Source: Desulforamulus reducens MI-1 (lineage in GTDB: Bacteria; Bacillota; Desulfotomaculia; Desulfotomaculales; Desulfotomaculaceae). From it: a stretch of 64,000 nucleotides of DNA. The position numbers and the translations under genes are program-made. Under the pieces are notes generated by a model. It searched no databases and was not told the DNA's origin. It saw only the letters and a program-made list of their open reading frames with translations. Location: the NCBI RefSeq assembly GCF_000016165.1, contig NC_009253.1:1088332-1152331 (forward strand), given 5' to 3'. This document shows, in pieces, positions 53,826 through 63,314 of the stretch (the stretch's first letter is position 1; each line of letters starts with the position of its first letter).

Positions 53826-55224
53826 ACAAATTATCCCTAAAAAGCACCCCATGCCCCACCAAGATCCTAAGGTAAGGGCTAAGAACTTTGATGAAGTGGC
53901 ACTGGGCTATACAGAAGAATTAGCTTTGGCAGAAGCTGAACGCTGCCTTAAATGCAAAAATCCGATGTGTATGAAAGGTTGTCCCGTTAGTGTAGATATT
54001 CCTGAATTTATCGCCCATGTCAAGGAACGTAAATATGAGGAAGCAGCTAAGGTTATCAAACGTACCAACGCTCTGCCGGCTGTATGTGGACGGGTATGCC
54101 CCCAGGAGAACCAGTGCGAGAAATTCTGTATTGTTGGTAAAAAGAATGAGCCAGTGGCCATCGGTCGTTTAGAGCGCTTTGTCGGTGATTATATGGTTAA
54201 CAAAGAAGCTGAGATTGAAAAGGCGGAAGCTACCGGCTATAAAGTGGCCATCGTTGGCTCTGGGCCCGCAGGTTTAGCCTGTGCTGCGGATTTGGCACGA
54301 TTAGGCCACAGTGTTACCATGTTTGAGGCATTGCATACCCCCGGTGGTGTGTTGATGTATGGTATTCCGGAATTCCGGTTACCCAAGGCTATTGTGCAGA
54401 AGGAAATCCAAAATTTAAAGAAAATGGGCGTTGAAATTGAAACAAACGCCATTGTCGGTCAAATTGCTTCCCTGGATGAATTGTTGCAGGAAGAAGGTTT
54501 TGATGCTGTATTCCTGGGCACAGGTGCAGGTACACCCTACTTTATGAACCTGCCAGGGGAAAACTATAACGGGGTTTATTCAGCCAATGAATTTTTAACC
54601 CGTTCCAATTTAATGAAAGCCTATTGCTTCCCCCAGTGTGATACACCTATTAAGGTAGGTAAGAAGGTAGCAGTTTTAGGCGGTGGCAATGTTGCCATGG
54701 ATGCAGCCCGTACAGCTCTTCGGTTGGGTGCAGAGGATGTCTATATTGTTTATCGTCGCTCCCGGGCAGAACTACCAGCCCGACTAGAGGAAGTTGAACA
54801 TGCTGAGGAGGAAGGCGTCCAATTCCTATTCTTAACCAACCCAACCAAATATGTTGGAAGTGAAGAAGGCTGGTTAACTGGTTTACAATGTATAAAAATG
54901 GAATTGGGCGAGCCCGATGCCTCCGGACGCCGGAAACCCGTTCCAATTGATGGGAGCGAATTTGTTCTACCGGTGGATGTGGCCATTGTAGCCATCGGTC
55001 AAGGACCGAATCCGCTACTGACCAAGACTACTCCTGATTTGGAAACTAACAAGCGGGGTAATATTACGGCCGATGAAACGGGAAAAACCTCTAAAGAGGG
55101 GGTTTATGCCGGTGGAGACGTTGTAACCGGTGCAGCCACAGTCATTAAGGCCATGGGAGCAGGTCGCGTTGCAGCCACTAGTATTCATGAGTACTTAATG
55201 GGCAAAGGACCTAAGAAAAACTAG
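53818..55224 (+). CDS. nfnB: NfnB: bifurcating transhydrogenase large subunit (GltD-like)
   Basis: 468 aa. N-terminal [4Fe-4S] ligands CLKCKNPMCMKGCP and CGRVCPQENQCEKFC, then FAD-binding GSGPAGLACAADLARLG, NADPH-binding LGGGNVAMDAARTALRLGA and the final FAD motif GVYAGGDVVTGAATVI. GltD-like subunits without GltB next to NfnA are characteristic of Nfn. ATG 53818 has GGAGGAGG upstream. Confidence 0.92.
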   Translation: MAKQIIPKKHPMPHQDPKVRAKNFDEVALGYTEELALAEAERCLKCKNPMCMKGCPVSVDIPEFIAHVKERKYEEAAKVIKRTNALPAVCGRVCPQENQCEKFCIVGKKNEPVAIGRLERFVGDYMVNKEAEIEKAEATGYKVAIVGSGPAGLACAADLARLGHSVTMFEALHTPGGVLMYGIPEFRLPKAIVQKEIQNLKKMGVEIETNAIVGQIASLDELLQEEGFDAVFLGTGAGTPYFMNLPGENYNGVYSANEFLTRSNLMKAYCFPQCDTPIKVGKKVAVLGGGNVAMDAARTALRLGAEDVYIVYRRSRAELPARLEEVEHAEEEGVQFLFLTNPTKYVGSEEGWLTGLQCIKMELGEPDASGRRKPVPIDGSEFVLPVDVAIVAIGQGPNPLLTKTTPDLETNKRGNITADETGKTSKEGVYAGGDVVTGAATVIKAMGAGRVAATSIHEYLMGKGPKKN

Positions 55225-55233
55225 TCGTCAAGT

Positions 55234-55272
55234 AAAAGTGTATCGCTTCTGCGGGGGCGATACACTTTTAGC
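55234..55272 (+). terminator. Intrinsic terminator after nfnAB
   Basis: AAAAGTGTATCGC (55234-55246) pairs with GCGATACACTTTT (55257-55269), 13 bp, ending in T4. It may work in both directions. Confidence 0.85.
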
Positions 55273-55322
55273 TTAGCCTAACTTCATAGATAGATTTATA
55301 AAATATTGAAAGGAATAATCAA

Positions 55323-56519
55323 ATGAAAATCCTTTCTGTATCTGATTTAACAAAATACATCAAGAGAAAATTAGAAAGTGACTCTTTCTTAGCTAATATT
55401 TGGGTAAAAGGGGAAATATCTAATCTTAAACTGCACAGTTCAGGACATATTTATTTAACACTGAAGGACAAGGAATGCTGTCTGAAAGTTGTTATGTTCC
55501 GTTCCCGTGCCAGAGGTTTGGTGTTCCGGCCGGAAAACGGTATGTCTGTGATTATTCAAGGTTACCTTTCAGTTTATGAAAGGGATGGCAGCTATCAGTT
55601 ATATGCCGAAGCCATGGAACCAGATGGGGTGGGAGCTTTGTATATTGCCTTAGAGCAGCTTAAACAAAAGCTCTCAGCCCAGGGGTATTTTGATAAGGAA
55701 AGAAAACGGCCCATTCCCAGAGTACCTAAGGTTATTGGTATTGTTACTTCCCCCACAGGGGCTGCCATCCAAGATATGCTAAACATCATAGGACGACGTT
55801 GGCCCAACGTTCATATCATTGTAGCGCCGGTTTTAGTACAGGGGGAAGGTGCAGCAAACTCCATCAGTCGGGGCATTATACAAATGAATCACCTGGGTAC
55901 AGTGGACGTTATAATCGTAGGTAGAGGTGGTGGCTCGCTGGAGGAACTATGGGCCTTTAATACCGAGGCAGTGGCCATGGCCATCGTTCAGTCCAAGATC
56001 CCTGTCATATCAGCGGTAGGCCATGAAACGGATTTCACAGTAGCGGATATGGTGGCTGATTTACGTGCCCCTACGCCATCCGCTGCGGCTGAGTTAGTAG
56101 TTCCCGATGGTAAAGAAATGAGCCGCTATCTGGAGACCTTAGAAAAAAGATTGGCAAAAGGGATGGGAGGCTATCTAGAAAGGGCACAGCAGAGAGTGGT
56201 AAAGTGCCTTGCCATCCCTTCCATGCAAAGACCGTTCTTAATTACTGGCAATAGGCAACAAACGTTGGATACACTTACGAGTAATTTATATAGGGCAGGC
56301 AAGCTTTGTATTGCAGACAGAACCACCCAGCTTGCCAATTTAGCTGGCAAGCTAAATGTACTAAGCCCGCTGGCTACCCTCTCCAGAGGCTATGGCATTT
56401 GTACCACCACCGGTGGAGAAATTGTCTCGGACACCAAAGGTGTCGCAGTGGGACAGACAGTGCAAGTTGTGCTGCATAAGGGTAAGCTTCTCTGCCAAGT
56501 TGAAGAAAAGACTGAATGA
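55323..56519 (+). CDS. xseA: Exodeoxyribonuclease VII large subunit
   Basis: 398 aa. N-terminal OB fold (IWVKGEISNLKLHSSGHIYLTLKD), catalytic core with GIVTSPTGAAIQDMLNI, IIVGRGGGSLEELWAFN and SAVGHETDFTVADMVADLRAPTPSAAAE, and a coiled C-terminal stalk. Degrades single-stranded DNA with XseB, whose gene is three positions downstream. Confidence 0.95.
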   Translation: MKILSVSDLTKYIKRKLESDSFLANIWVKGEISNLKLHSSGHIYLTLKDKECCLKVVMFRSRARGLVFRPENGMSVIIQGYLSVYERDGSYQLYAEAMEPDGVGALYIALEQLKQKLSAQGYFDKERKRPIPRVPKVIGIVTSPTGAAIQDMLNIIGRRWPNVHIIVAPVLVQGEGAANSISRGIIQMNHLGTVDVIIVGRGGGSLEELWAFNTEAVAMAIVQSKIPVISAVGHETDFTVADMVADLRAPTPSAAAELVVPDGKEMSRYLETLEKRLAKGMGGYLERAQQRVVKCLAIPSMQRPFLITGNRQQTLDTLTSNLYRAGKLCIADRTTQLANLAGKLNVLSPLATLSRGYGICTTTGGEIVSDTKGVAVGQTVQVVLHKGKLLCQVEEKTE

Positions 56520-56556
56520 AGATAGGCAGACTGCATAATTTGAGGAAGGAGATCCT

Positions 56557-57411
56557 ATGACAAAAATTTTAGATGGGAAAAAAATTGCATCCATACTTCG
56601 GGAAGAGTTAAAGCAAGATATTATAACCCTAAAAGAAAGAGGTATTGAACCTAAATTAGCAGTGGTGCTGGTTGGAGAGGACCCAGCCTCAGTGGCCTAT
56701 GCAAAATTTCTGCAAAAGGTAAGTGAAAATGCTGGGGTTCTTTTTGAACTTCACCAATTGTCAAAAAGTACTGCCGAGGAAGAAATAATTTGCAAGATTG
56801 AAGATTTAAATCAGATTCAAGCCGTGCATGGGATTTTGATGATGATGCCACTGCCCCCCCATGTGAACAAACAGCACATCATGGAACATATTTCCCCACT
56901 AAAAGATGTGGATGGTTTACATCCCTTTAACAGGGGGCATTTGATCAGTGGTGGGATATGTCTGCACCCAGCTACTCCCACTAGCTGTTTAGAAATCCTT
57001 AAGCGTTCAGGTATTACACTGGCAGGTAAACACATTGTGGTGGTAGGTCGGGGTGAAACAGTGGGCAAACCCTTGGTTTTCATGGCATTGGCAGAAAACG
57101 CCACTGTGACCGTCTGCCACAGCCGTACGGTGGATCTAGGTAAGTTTACCAAACAGGCAGATATTATCATTTCTGCCGTGGGCAAGCCGGGATTAATCAC
57201 AGCGGATATGATTAAACCTGGGGCTGTGGTTGTGGATGCCGGAATACATGAAGAAGCTGGCAACATCATAGGTGATGTAGACTATGAACAAGTGAAGGAG
57301 ATAGCTGAAGCCATAACACCCGTACCCGGAGGTGTCGGCAGCTTAACCACTGTTTTAATGTTAAAGAATGTATTAAAAGGAATCCAACTTCAGATAGGGA
57401 CCCAGGAATAG
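56557..57411 (+). CDS. folD: Methylenetetrahydrofolate dehydrogenase / methenyltetrahydrofolate cyclohydrolase
   Basis: 284 aa. Active-site YAKFLQKVSENAG with Tyr and Lys, then PLPPHVNKQHI, KDVDGLHP, and Rossmann HIVVVGRGETVGKPLV; the C-terminal PVPGGVGSLTTVLM is diagnostic. Moves C1 units between methylene-, methenyl- and formyl-THF, also needed for Wood-Ljungdahl chemistry. Confidence 0.95.
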   Translation: MTKILDGKKIASILREELKQDIITLKERGIEPKLAVVLVGEDPASVAYAKFLQKVSENAGVLFELHQLSKSTAEEEIICKIEDLNQIQAVHGILMMMPLPPHVNKQHIMEHISPLKDVDGLHPFNRGHLISGGICLHPATPTSCLEILKRSGITLAGKHIVVVGRGETVGKPLVFMALAENATVTVCHSRTVDLGKFTKQADIIISAVGKPGLITADMIKPGAVVVDAGIHEEAGNIIGDVDYEQVKEIAEAITPVPGGVGSLTTVLMLKNVLKGIQLQIGTQE

Positions 57412-57423
57412 GGGGGATCAAAG

Positions 57424-58053
57424 ATGATAAATTATCTAAATTGGAGTGTTGAAGAGCTTTTTAAAAGGGCAGCTTCGCCTGAACCAGAGCCCGGTGGCGG
57501 GGGAGCCTCTGCTATGACCGGGTGTTTAGGCATTAGTATGCTGGTAATGGTTGCCCGAATTACCGAAGCGAAGGAAAAGGACCCAGTAACAAAAGAAACC
57601 TTGCTATCAATAATAGCATCATTGGAAAAAAATATGTTAGCTTTACAATCCCTGGCCCAAAAGGATATGGAAGCCTTCAATAATTTTATGAAGGTACTGT
57701 CCTTACCCCGTAACACATCCGAGGAAAAGACCCTGCGTGAAGAAAAAAAGCAACAGGCAGCCCTCTTGTCTGCCAATATCCCGCTGGAGATGGCCAAAGG
57801 TTGTATGGCAGGACTCCAAGCAGCTGTCAGCTTGGCCAGTAGTGGTAGTAAGTATGCCATCAGTGATGTGGGGGTCGGGGTGCACTTACTTGAAGCAGCC
57901 CTTAAGGGGGCTTTGCTGATGGTAGAAGCGAATCTACCTTATATTAACGTGCCAGATACAGTACAGAAATTAAGGCATGAATGTGAGCTACTTATAGTCG
58001 AAGCTGGGCGATTAAGTTGTGATACGCTGGATACTGTTCGAAAAAGAATGTAA
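57424..58053 (+). CDS. fchA: Cyclodeaminase/cyclohydrolase family protein (FchA-like)
   Basis: 209-aa helical protein. The N-terminus holds PEPEPGGGGASAMTGCLGISMLVMVARIT, the folate-binding segment of the FTCD_C/FchA family, and ISDVGVGVHLLEAALKGALLMVEANL matches its later helices. Likely methenyl-THF cyclohydrolase or cyclodeaminase. It directly follows folD, 12 nt away, which overlaps in activity. Confidence 0.85.
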   Translation: MINYLNWSVEELFKRAASPEPEPGGGGASAMTGCLGISMLVMVARITEAKEKDPVTKETLLSIIASLEKNMLALQSLAQKDMEAFNNFMKVLSLPRNTSEEKTLREEKKQQAALLSANIPLEMAKGCMAGLQAAVSLASSGSKYAISDVGVGVHLLEAALKGALLMVEANLPYINVPDTVQKLRHECELLIVEAGRLSCDTLDTVRKRM

Positions 58054-58069
58054 TACTGGGGGATTGTAA

Positions 58070-58315
58070 ATGAAAGCGGAAAAGAAAACCTTTGAGGAGG
58101 CCCTAGCTCGGTTGGAACAAGTTGTTAGGGAATTGGAATTAACGCAACTTCCCTTGGACCAGGCATTAGAGTTATTCGCAGAAGGAATTACATTATCGAA
58201 GTATTGCAACAGTTGCCTAGAACAGGCAGAACAAAAAATAAGCATGCTGATGGCAGATGGCGAATTAAAAGATATACCTGGGGCACTGTCAGGAGGTAGT
58301 TCCCGTGAACTTTAA
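58070..58315 (+). CDS. xseB: Exodeoxyribonuclease VII small subunit
   Basis: 81 aa. [17 protein letters not shown] and [31 protein letters not shown] are the standard XseB helices. It overlaps ispA by 11 nt. Confidence 0.94.
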
Positions 58316-59189
58316 GGAAGAATTAAAGCAATGGTCCCAAAAAGTGGATGAAGCGTTGGACCGATATATACCGTCTTCCGATGCTTATCCCTCGGTCATT
58401 CATGAAGCCATGCGTTACAGTATTTTTGCAGGGGGTAAAAGGTTAAGACCCATCCTGGTGCTGGCGGCGACCCAAGCTGTGGGCGGCAATACTGAAAAGG
58501 TAATGCCCGTGGCCTGTGCCATGGAACTGATCCATACCTACTCACTTGTCCATGATGACCTACCTGCTATGGATAATGACGATTTTCGGCGGGGCCGTCC
58601 TACAAATCATAAGGTATATGGGGAAGCCATGGCTATTCTGGTGGGAGATGCTTTACAAACTTTAGCCTTTGAACTGATTGCCCAGACAACGGAAAGTTTT
58701 GAAGCTGATAGGGTTAATCAGGTTACTTTAGAAATTGCCAAGGCAGCGGGTTCCAGTGGGTTAATTGGTGGTCAAGTGGTGGACATCTTATCTGAGAATA
58801 GGGATATAGATGGAGACACCTTGGAATACATCCACCGACACAAAACCGGTGCCCTGTTTAGAGCCTCCATACGTGCAGGAGCTATTCTCGGAGGGGCCAC
58901 AGTCAATCAATTGGCAGCCTTAACCCTATACGCAGAGCAAATGGGTCTTGCCTTTCAGATCAAGGATGATTTGTTGGATATAGAGGGTGATGAGGCAAAA
59001 ATTGGTAAACCGGTGGGTAGTGATATTAAAAATCAAAAATCTACTTATCCATCTATCTATGGAATAGAAGAAGCGAAGAGAATGGCTACGGAGGCCGCCG
59101 CAGAAGCGGTAAATGCGATAAAAATTTTTAATCATAAAGCGGAATTTTTACAAGACATCATGCATTTTATTATCAATAGGGATCATTAA
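58305..59189 (+). CDS. ispA: Farnesyl/geranyl diphosphate synthase
   Basis: 294-aa prenyl transferase making farnesyl diphosphate from IPP and DMAPP. First Asp-rich motif [10 protein letters not shown], second [12 protein letters not shown], and [13 protein letters not shown] upstream. GTG 58305 lies within the end of xseB behind AGGAGG. In OLE-bearing genomes this gene commonly precedes the RNA. Confidence 0.95.
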
Positions 59190-59285
59190 TCAAAGCTTGA
59201 GAGATTGCCTATGTGAGAGAATGAGCAGTATCATTAATTTAGCCTTTTATTCAATTGGCTGGTCAAGTTTGCATGATAGCGGCAT

Positions 59286-59314
59286 TTGAGACGGAAGTAT
59301 TCGCATGTTATAAT
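59286..59314 (+). promoter_or_regulatory. Sigma-A promoter for OLE RNA
   Basis: TTGAGA (59286-59291), a 17-nt spacer and a perfect TATAAT (59309-59314). Predicted start near 59321. The 59,190-59,285 gap before it has no clear gene. Confidence 0.8.
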
Positions 59315-59320
59315 TCATAG

Positions 59321-59925
59321 CGTGCTAAGAATATAACTTAAAAATAAGTGATACAGTATCCTAGTCAGCATTACCTTTCTGAAGGCGGGCCTAAAAATCC
59401 GTTAAGGGCACATCGATGAAGTTCCTGGTGCTGGCTTTTGACGCCCAGTTGGGGGCTGGTACTGGGAGTTAAGGGGATGGGGCGACCTACAACGGCATGT
59501 GGGCATCGACCCCGTCCCCGTGGAGACCCAAGTGCGTGGGGAGTCGGAAACGGCAAACTATGGCTTGGCTGTTAACCTGCATGTGGTAGGAAGCTGCGTG
59601 CAGTGTAGCCTGACTTGAAGTGGTACTGGTGGATATCTCTGGTACAATATAAAATACGGGCCCGTATTTTATATTGTGGGTTGAAACCTTTGCTGCAAAA
59701 GAGTCTAAGAAAGATTAATGCTGTTGAGGAAAACTCCTAGGCTGTTCGGCACTTGCCGGGGCAGATCAGGAATTAAAGTGTGGACTAAGTGGTAATCTAG
59801 CCCTGAGAGCGGTAACGCCTCAGATAGGGTTTAATGGGAAACCGCCGGTTTGGCGACAGCCGGTACCGCTATGGGAAAACCTGCTGGACCTAAGCCACAA
59901 CATTTACCTGATCTGCTACTCACTT
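59321..59925 (+). ncRNA. ole: OLE RNA (ornate large extremophilic RNA)
   Basis: About 600 nt without a gene, between ispA and the OapA gene next to dxs, exactly the known location of OLE RNA. Conserved-looking segments include GGCGGGCCTAAAAATCC near 59383 and GCTGGACCTAAGCCACAAC near 59884, which I recall as OLE consensus parts. Structure seen directly: a perfect 17-bp palindrome arm pair (59644-59677) and a 10-bp long-range helix GCAGATCAGG (59761-59770) / CCTGATCTGC (59907-59916) enclosing the 3' domain. OLE binds OapA at the membrane and is tied to alcohol, cold and magnesium stress responses. The exact ends are estimates. Start taken from the promoter. Confidence 0.9.
59644..59677. repeat. 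Perfect 34-bp palindrome inside OLE RNA
   Basis: Both 17-nt halves are exactly complementary (arm begins ACAATATAAAATACGGG at 59644) with no spacer at the centre GGGCCC. As RNA it forms a long rod with a minimal loop. Confidence 0.95.
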
Positions 59926-59960
59926 ATCTAAAATTTACATAAAATCCGGGGTGAAATTTT

Positions 59961-60542
59961 TTGGGAAACCATAAATCCAATGTTTCCACTCGTTACTTGT
60001 TTTTGGTGTCAATTGGATCTTTTTTACTGGCAATTATTTTTTCATTGTTGTCGGAAACCATGACGCGGGTTGTAAAAAGTGTTATTATATCCTTGTCTGG
60101 TTTGTTGTTTATTATACTAATCGGTATTCTTGCAGATATTATTGGAACAGCAGCCACTGCTGCTCAGGAGGCACCTTTTCATGCCAAAGCCGCCAAACGT
60201 GTTCGCGGGGCAAAAGAGGGTGTTTTTTTGTTACGTAATGCAGATAAAGTTGCAAATATTTGCAATGACGTTATAGGAGATATTGTGGGTACTGTCAGTG
60301 GTGCTTTAGGGATATCAATTGTGGTTAAAATAGTAAAGAGTAATCCGGGACTCGACGCCTTTTGGGCCAATATTGTAATGACGGCACTGATTGCCTCGAT
60401 CACGATTTCCGGCAAAGCTTTAGGAAAAGTACTAGCCTTAACAAGGGCAAATGATGTAATATTTTTTGTAGGTAAGATATTGGCTTATTGGGAGAAACTT
60501 ATTGGTAAAAAGCCAGTAAGAAAAAAGAACCCGAGGTCTTAA
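59961..60542 (+). CDS. oapA: OLE-associated protein OapA
   Basis: 193-aa membrane protein with hydrophobic segments at about 9-32, 38-60 and 125-150, a basic loop between (AKAAKRVRGAKEGVFLLRNADKVANICNDVIGDIVG), and a basic C-terminus (KKPVRKKNPRS). OapA binds OLE RNA at the membrane as a dimer; its fold is related to DUF21 of CNNM-type magnesium transporters. TTG 59961 follows GGGGTGA. It sits 35 nt after OLE and 6 nt before dxs. Confidence 0.88.
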   Translation: MGNHKSNVSTRYLFLVSIGSFLLAIIFSLLSETMTRVVKSVIISLSGLLFIILIGILADIIGTAATAAQEAPFHAKAAKRVRGAKEGVFLLRNADKVANICNDVIGDIVGTVSGALGISIVVKIVKSNPGLDAFWANIVMTALIASITISGKALGKVLALTRANDVIFFVGKILAYWEKLIGKKPVRKKNPRS

Positions 60543-60548
60543 AAGAGG

Positions 60549-62456
60549 GTGGAGCATATTACCTCAATATTAAAAAACATTGCTAGTCCAAAGGATCTAA
60601 AAAATTTAAGTTTAAAACAATTGCAAAGTTTAGCTTTAGAAATTAGGGAAACTATTATTAAAACTGTATCCAAAACGGGCGGTCATCTCGCCCCGAACCT
60701 GGGAGTTGTAGAACTGACCATTGCTTTACACTGTGTTTTTGATACTTCTGTAGATCGTATTATTTGGGATGTAGGACACCAAAGCTATGTTCATAAGCTG
60801 CTTACCGGACGACTGGCGCAGTTTTCGACCCTGCGACAGTATGGAGGCCTCAGTGGGTTTCCCAAACCCGAAGAAAGCATTCATGACGCCTTTGCCACAG
60901 GGCATAGTAGTACATCTATCTCCGCAGCCCTGGGAATGGCGTTAACTCGAGATTTAAAAGGCGAGAAGCATTCTGTTGTAGCGGTTATAGGTGATGGTTC
61001 TCTGACAGGTGGTATGGCCTTTGAGGCTCTGAATTATGCTGGTCACCTGAAGACCAATATGATTGTGGTTTTAAATGATAATGAAATGTCCATTGCACCC
61101 AATGTAGGTGCTTTATCCGGTTACTTGAGCCGATTAAGGACGGACCCTAAATATTCTAAGGGTAAGGATGAGATTGCGGATCTGTTACAAAAAATTCCCC
61201 ATGGTCCCAAACTTCTTAAAGTGGTGGATCGGTTAAAAGATAGTGTAAAATACCTAGTGGTACCGGGGATGCTGTTTGAAGAACTAGGTTTTACCTACTT
61301 GGGTCCGGTGGATGGTCATGATACCAAGGCTGTGTTGACCATGTTGCAGCAGGCTAAGGCTGTCAGTGGCCCTGTTTTAGTACATGTTATAACCAAGAAA
61401 GGAAAAGGTTATCTTCCGGCGGAACAAAATCCGGACCGTTATCATGGAGTTGGTCCCTTCGACCTAGAAACCGGTACGGTGGTGAAATCCCAGGGACCAC
61501 CTAGCTATACAGAAGTCTTTGGTGAAACCATTGTTAAATTAGCCAAAGAAGATGATCGAATTATTGGTATTACTGCAGCCATGCCTAGTGGGACAGGCCT
61601 GAATTCCTTTGCTAAAGAGTTTCCCAAAAGGTATTTTGATGTAGGTATTGCAGAGCAGCATGCCGTAACTATGGCCGCAGGAATGGCAGCAACAGGTTAC
61701 CGCCCCATAGCTGCTATCTATTCAACTTTTTTGCAAAGGGCCTATGATCAGGTTTTACATGATGTATGCATGCAAAATTTACCAGTTACCTTTGCCCTGG
61801 ATCGAGGCGGACTGGTGGGAGACGACGGACCTACGCACCATGGTGTTTTTGATATATCCTTTTTAAGAAACATCCCTAACCTAGTTATGATGTCGCCAAA
61901 GGATGAAAATGAGTTACAACATATGTTGAAGACGGCAGTAACCTATAACGGACCCGTGGCAATCAGATACCCCAGGGGTAATGGCATTGGGATTTCCATG
62001 GATGAAAAACTTCAATGTTTGCCCATAGGGAAAGGCGAAGTGATAAGAGAGGGAAACGATGTTCTGCTACTTGCCATCGGCAACATGGTACAGGAAGCAC
62101 TCAAGGCTGCTGAGAGTTTAAGTGCCCAAGGCATTGAGGCTACTGTAATCAATGCCCGATATACAAAACCATTGGATGAAGAGCTTATCTTAAACTATGC
62201 TGGCAGAATTAAGAACATCGTAACCATTGAGGAGCACGTACTGGCAGGGGGCTTTGGTAGTTCGATTCTTGAACTGTTTGAATCCTCTGGCCTGACCGAT
62301 GTAAAGATGAAACGGCTGGGTTTGCCTGATGAATTTATTGAACATGGAACACAAAATCAATTAAGAGCTCAATACGGGTTAACTTCGGCAGGGATTGTCG
62401 ATACTGTTTTAAATCATCATATCCATAAAAATAGAACCCGTAAAGAATTTTTGTAA
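60549..62456 (+). CDS. dxs: 1-deoxy-D-xylulose-5-phosphate synthase
   Basis: 635-aa thiamine-diphosphate enzyme, first step of the MEP isoprenoid pathway (pyruvate plus glyceraldehyde 3-phosphate). [18 protein letters not shown], ThDP motif [15 protein letters not shown]...NDNEMSI, catalytic [19 protein letters not shown], and [18 protein letters not shown] 60549 start with AAAAGAGG upstream. Confidence 0.96.
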   Translation: MEHITSILKNIASPKDLKNLSLKQLQSLALEIRETIIKTVSKTGGHLAPNLGVVELTIALHCVFDTSVDRIIWDVGHQSYVHKLLTGRLAQFSTLRQYGGLSGFPKPEESIHDAFATGHSSTSISAALGMALTRDLKGEKHSVVAVIGDGSLTGGMAFEALNYAGHLKTNMIVVLNDNEMSIAPNVGALSGYLSRLRTDPKYSKGKDEIADLLQKIPHGPKLLKVVDRLKDSVKYLVVPGMLFEELGFTYLGPVDGHDTKAVLTMLQQAKAVSGPVLVHVITKKGKGYLPAEQNPDRYHGVGPFDLETGTVVKSQGPPSYTEVFGETIVKLAKEDDRIIGITAAMPSGTGLNSFAKEFPKRYFDVGIAEQHAVTMAAGMAATGYRPIAAIYSTFLQRAYDQVLHDVCMQNLPVTFALDRGGLVGDDGPTHHGVFDISFLRNIPNLVMMSPKDENELQHMLKTAVTYNGPVAIRYPRGNGIGISMDEKLQCLPIGKGEVIREGNDVLLLAIGNMVQEALKAAESLSAQGIEATVINARYTKPLDEELILNYAGRIKNIVTIEEHVLAGGFGSSILELFESSGLTDVKMKRLGLPDEFIEHGTQNQLRAQYGLTSAGIVDTVLNHHIHKNRTRKEFL

Positions 62457-62481
62457 ATGAAAATGTTGGAGGAAATGTACT

Positions 62482-63288
62482 TTGGCTGTTACCAAAGAAC
62501 GTTTAGATGTCTATCTCGTAAACAATGGTTTTTTTCCCAGTCGGGAAAAGGCCCGTGCCGCGGTGATGGCAGGGCTTGTTTTTGTTGATGGCGAACGGGT
62601 GGATAAGCCCGGACACCAGGTGAAAGCAGAGGTTTCTATACAAGTACAGGGCAAGACACTGCCCTTTGTTAGCCGTGGTGGCCTTAAGCTGGAAAAGGCC
62701 ATGAAAGAGTTTGATATTGATTTAAAAGATCGGGTGGTCATCGATATTGGGGCATCCACCGGTGGTTTTACTGATTGTGCCTTGCAAAATGGAGCTAGGT
62801 TGGTCTACGCCGTTGATGTAGGCTATGGACAGTTAGCCTGGAAACTTAGATCTGATCCAAGGGTTATCAGTATGGAGCGGACCAATATTCGGTACTTGGA
62901 GCCCGAAGCATTGACGGAACGCCCCAGCTTTGCCACCGTCGATGTTTCCTTTATTTCGCTGGCCCTAGTTTTGCCTAGGGTAGATCTTCTGACTGAATTG
63001 GTGGCGGAAGGGATTGCTTTAATTAAACCCCAATTTGAGGCCGGCAGAGAACGGGTTGGCAAAAAGGGTGTAGTGCGTGATCCTGAAGTGCATATAGAGG
63101 TGATCGAGAAGGTCCTGGGAGTTGTGCACAATCTGGGATGGCAGGCGGTTGGACTTGCTTTTTCGCCTGTACGGGGTCCAGAAGGTAATATTGAATATTT
63201 ACTGTACTTTACAAAGGGTCAGCAGGAAAGAGGAACTGCGCCCAATATTCGGGAGACTGTCTACAGTGCCCACACTACCCTTGAGTAA
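62482..63288 (+). CDS. tlyA: TlyA-family rRNA methyltransferase
   Basis: 268 aa. N-terminal S4 RNA-binding domain (RLDVYLVNNGFFPSREKARAAVMAGLVFVDG) and FtsJ-like SAM domain with DIGASTGGFTDCALQNGA, VDVSFISL and KPQFEAGRE. Methylates 2'-hydroxyls of rRNA, based on mycobacterial TlyA. TTG 62482 with GGAGGAA upstream. Confidence 0.94.
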   Translation: MAVTKERLDVYLVNNGFFPSREKARAAVMAGLVFVDGERVDKPGHQVKAEVSIQVQGKTLPFVSRGGLKLEKAMKEFDIDLKDRVVIDIGASTGGFTDCALQNGARLVYAVDVGYGQLAWKLRSDPRVISMERTNIRYLEPEALTERPSFATVDVSFISLALVLPRVDLLTELVAEGIALIKPQFEAGRERVGKKGVVRDPEVHIEVIEKVLGVVHNLGWQAVGLAFSPVRGPEGNIEYLLYFTKGQQERGTAPNIRETVYSAHTTLE

Positions 63289-63314
63289 CAATAGGTCTGT
63301 AGGGGGGGGTTTCT

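Noticed and set aside
59223-59291. A 22-codon frame upstream of OLE RNA
   Set aside because: Weak SD, overlaps the OLE promoter -35 box, and no recognisable features.
59371-59556. A 61-codon open frame on the minus strand inside OLE RNA
   Set aside because: It lies opposite a structured RNA, has no clear SD and no recognisable product, so it is taken as chance.
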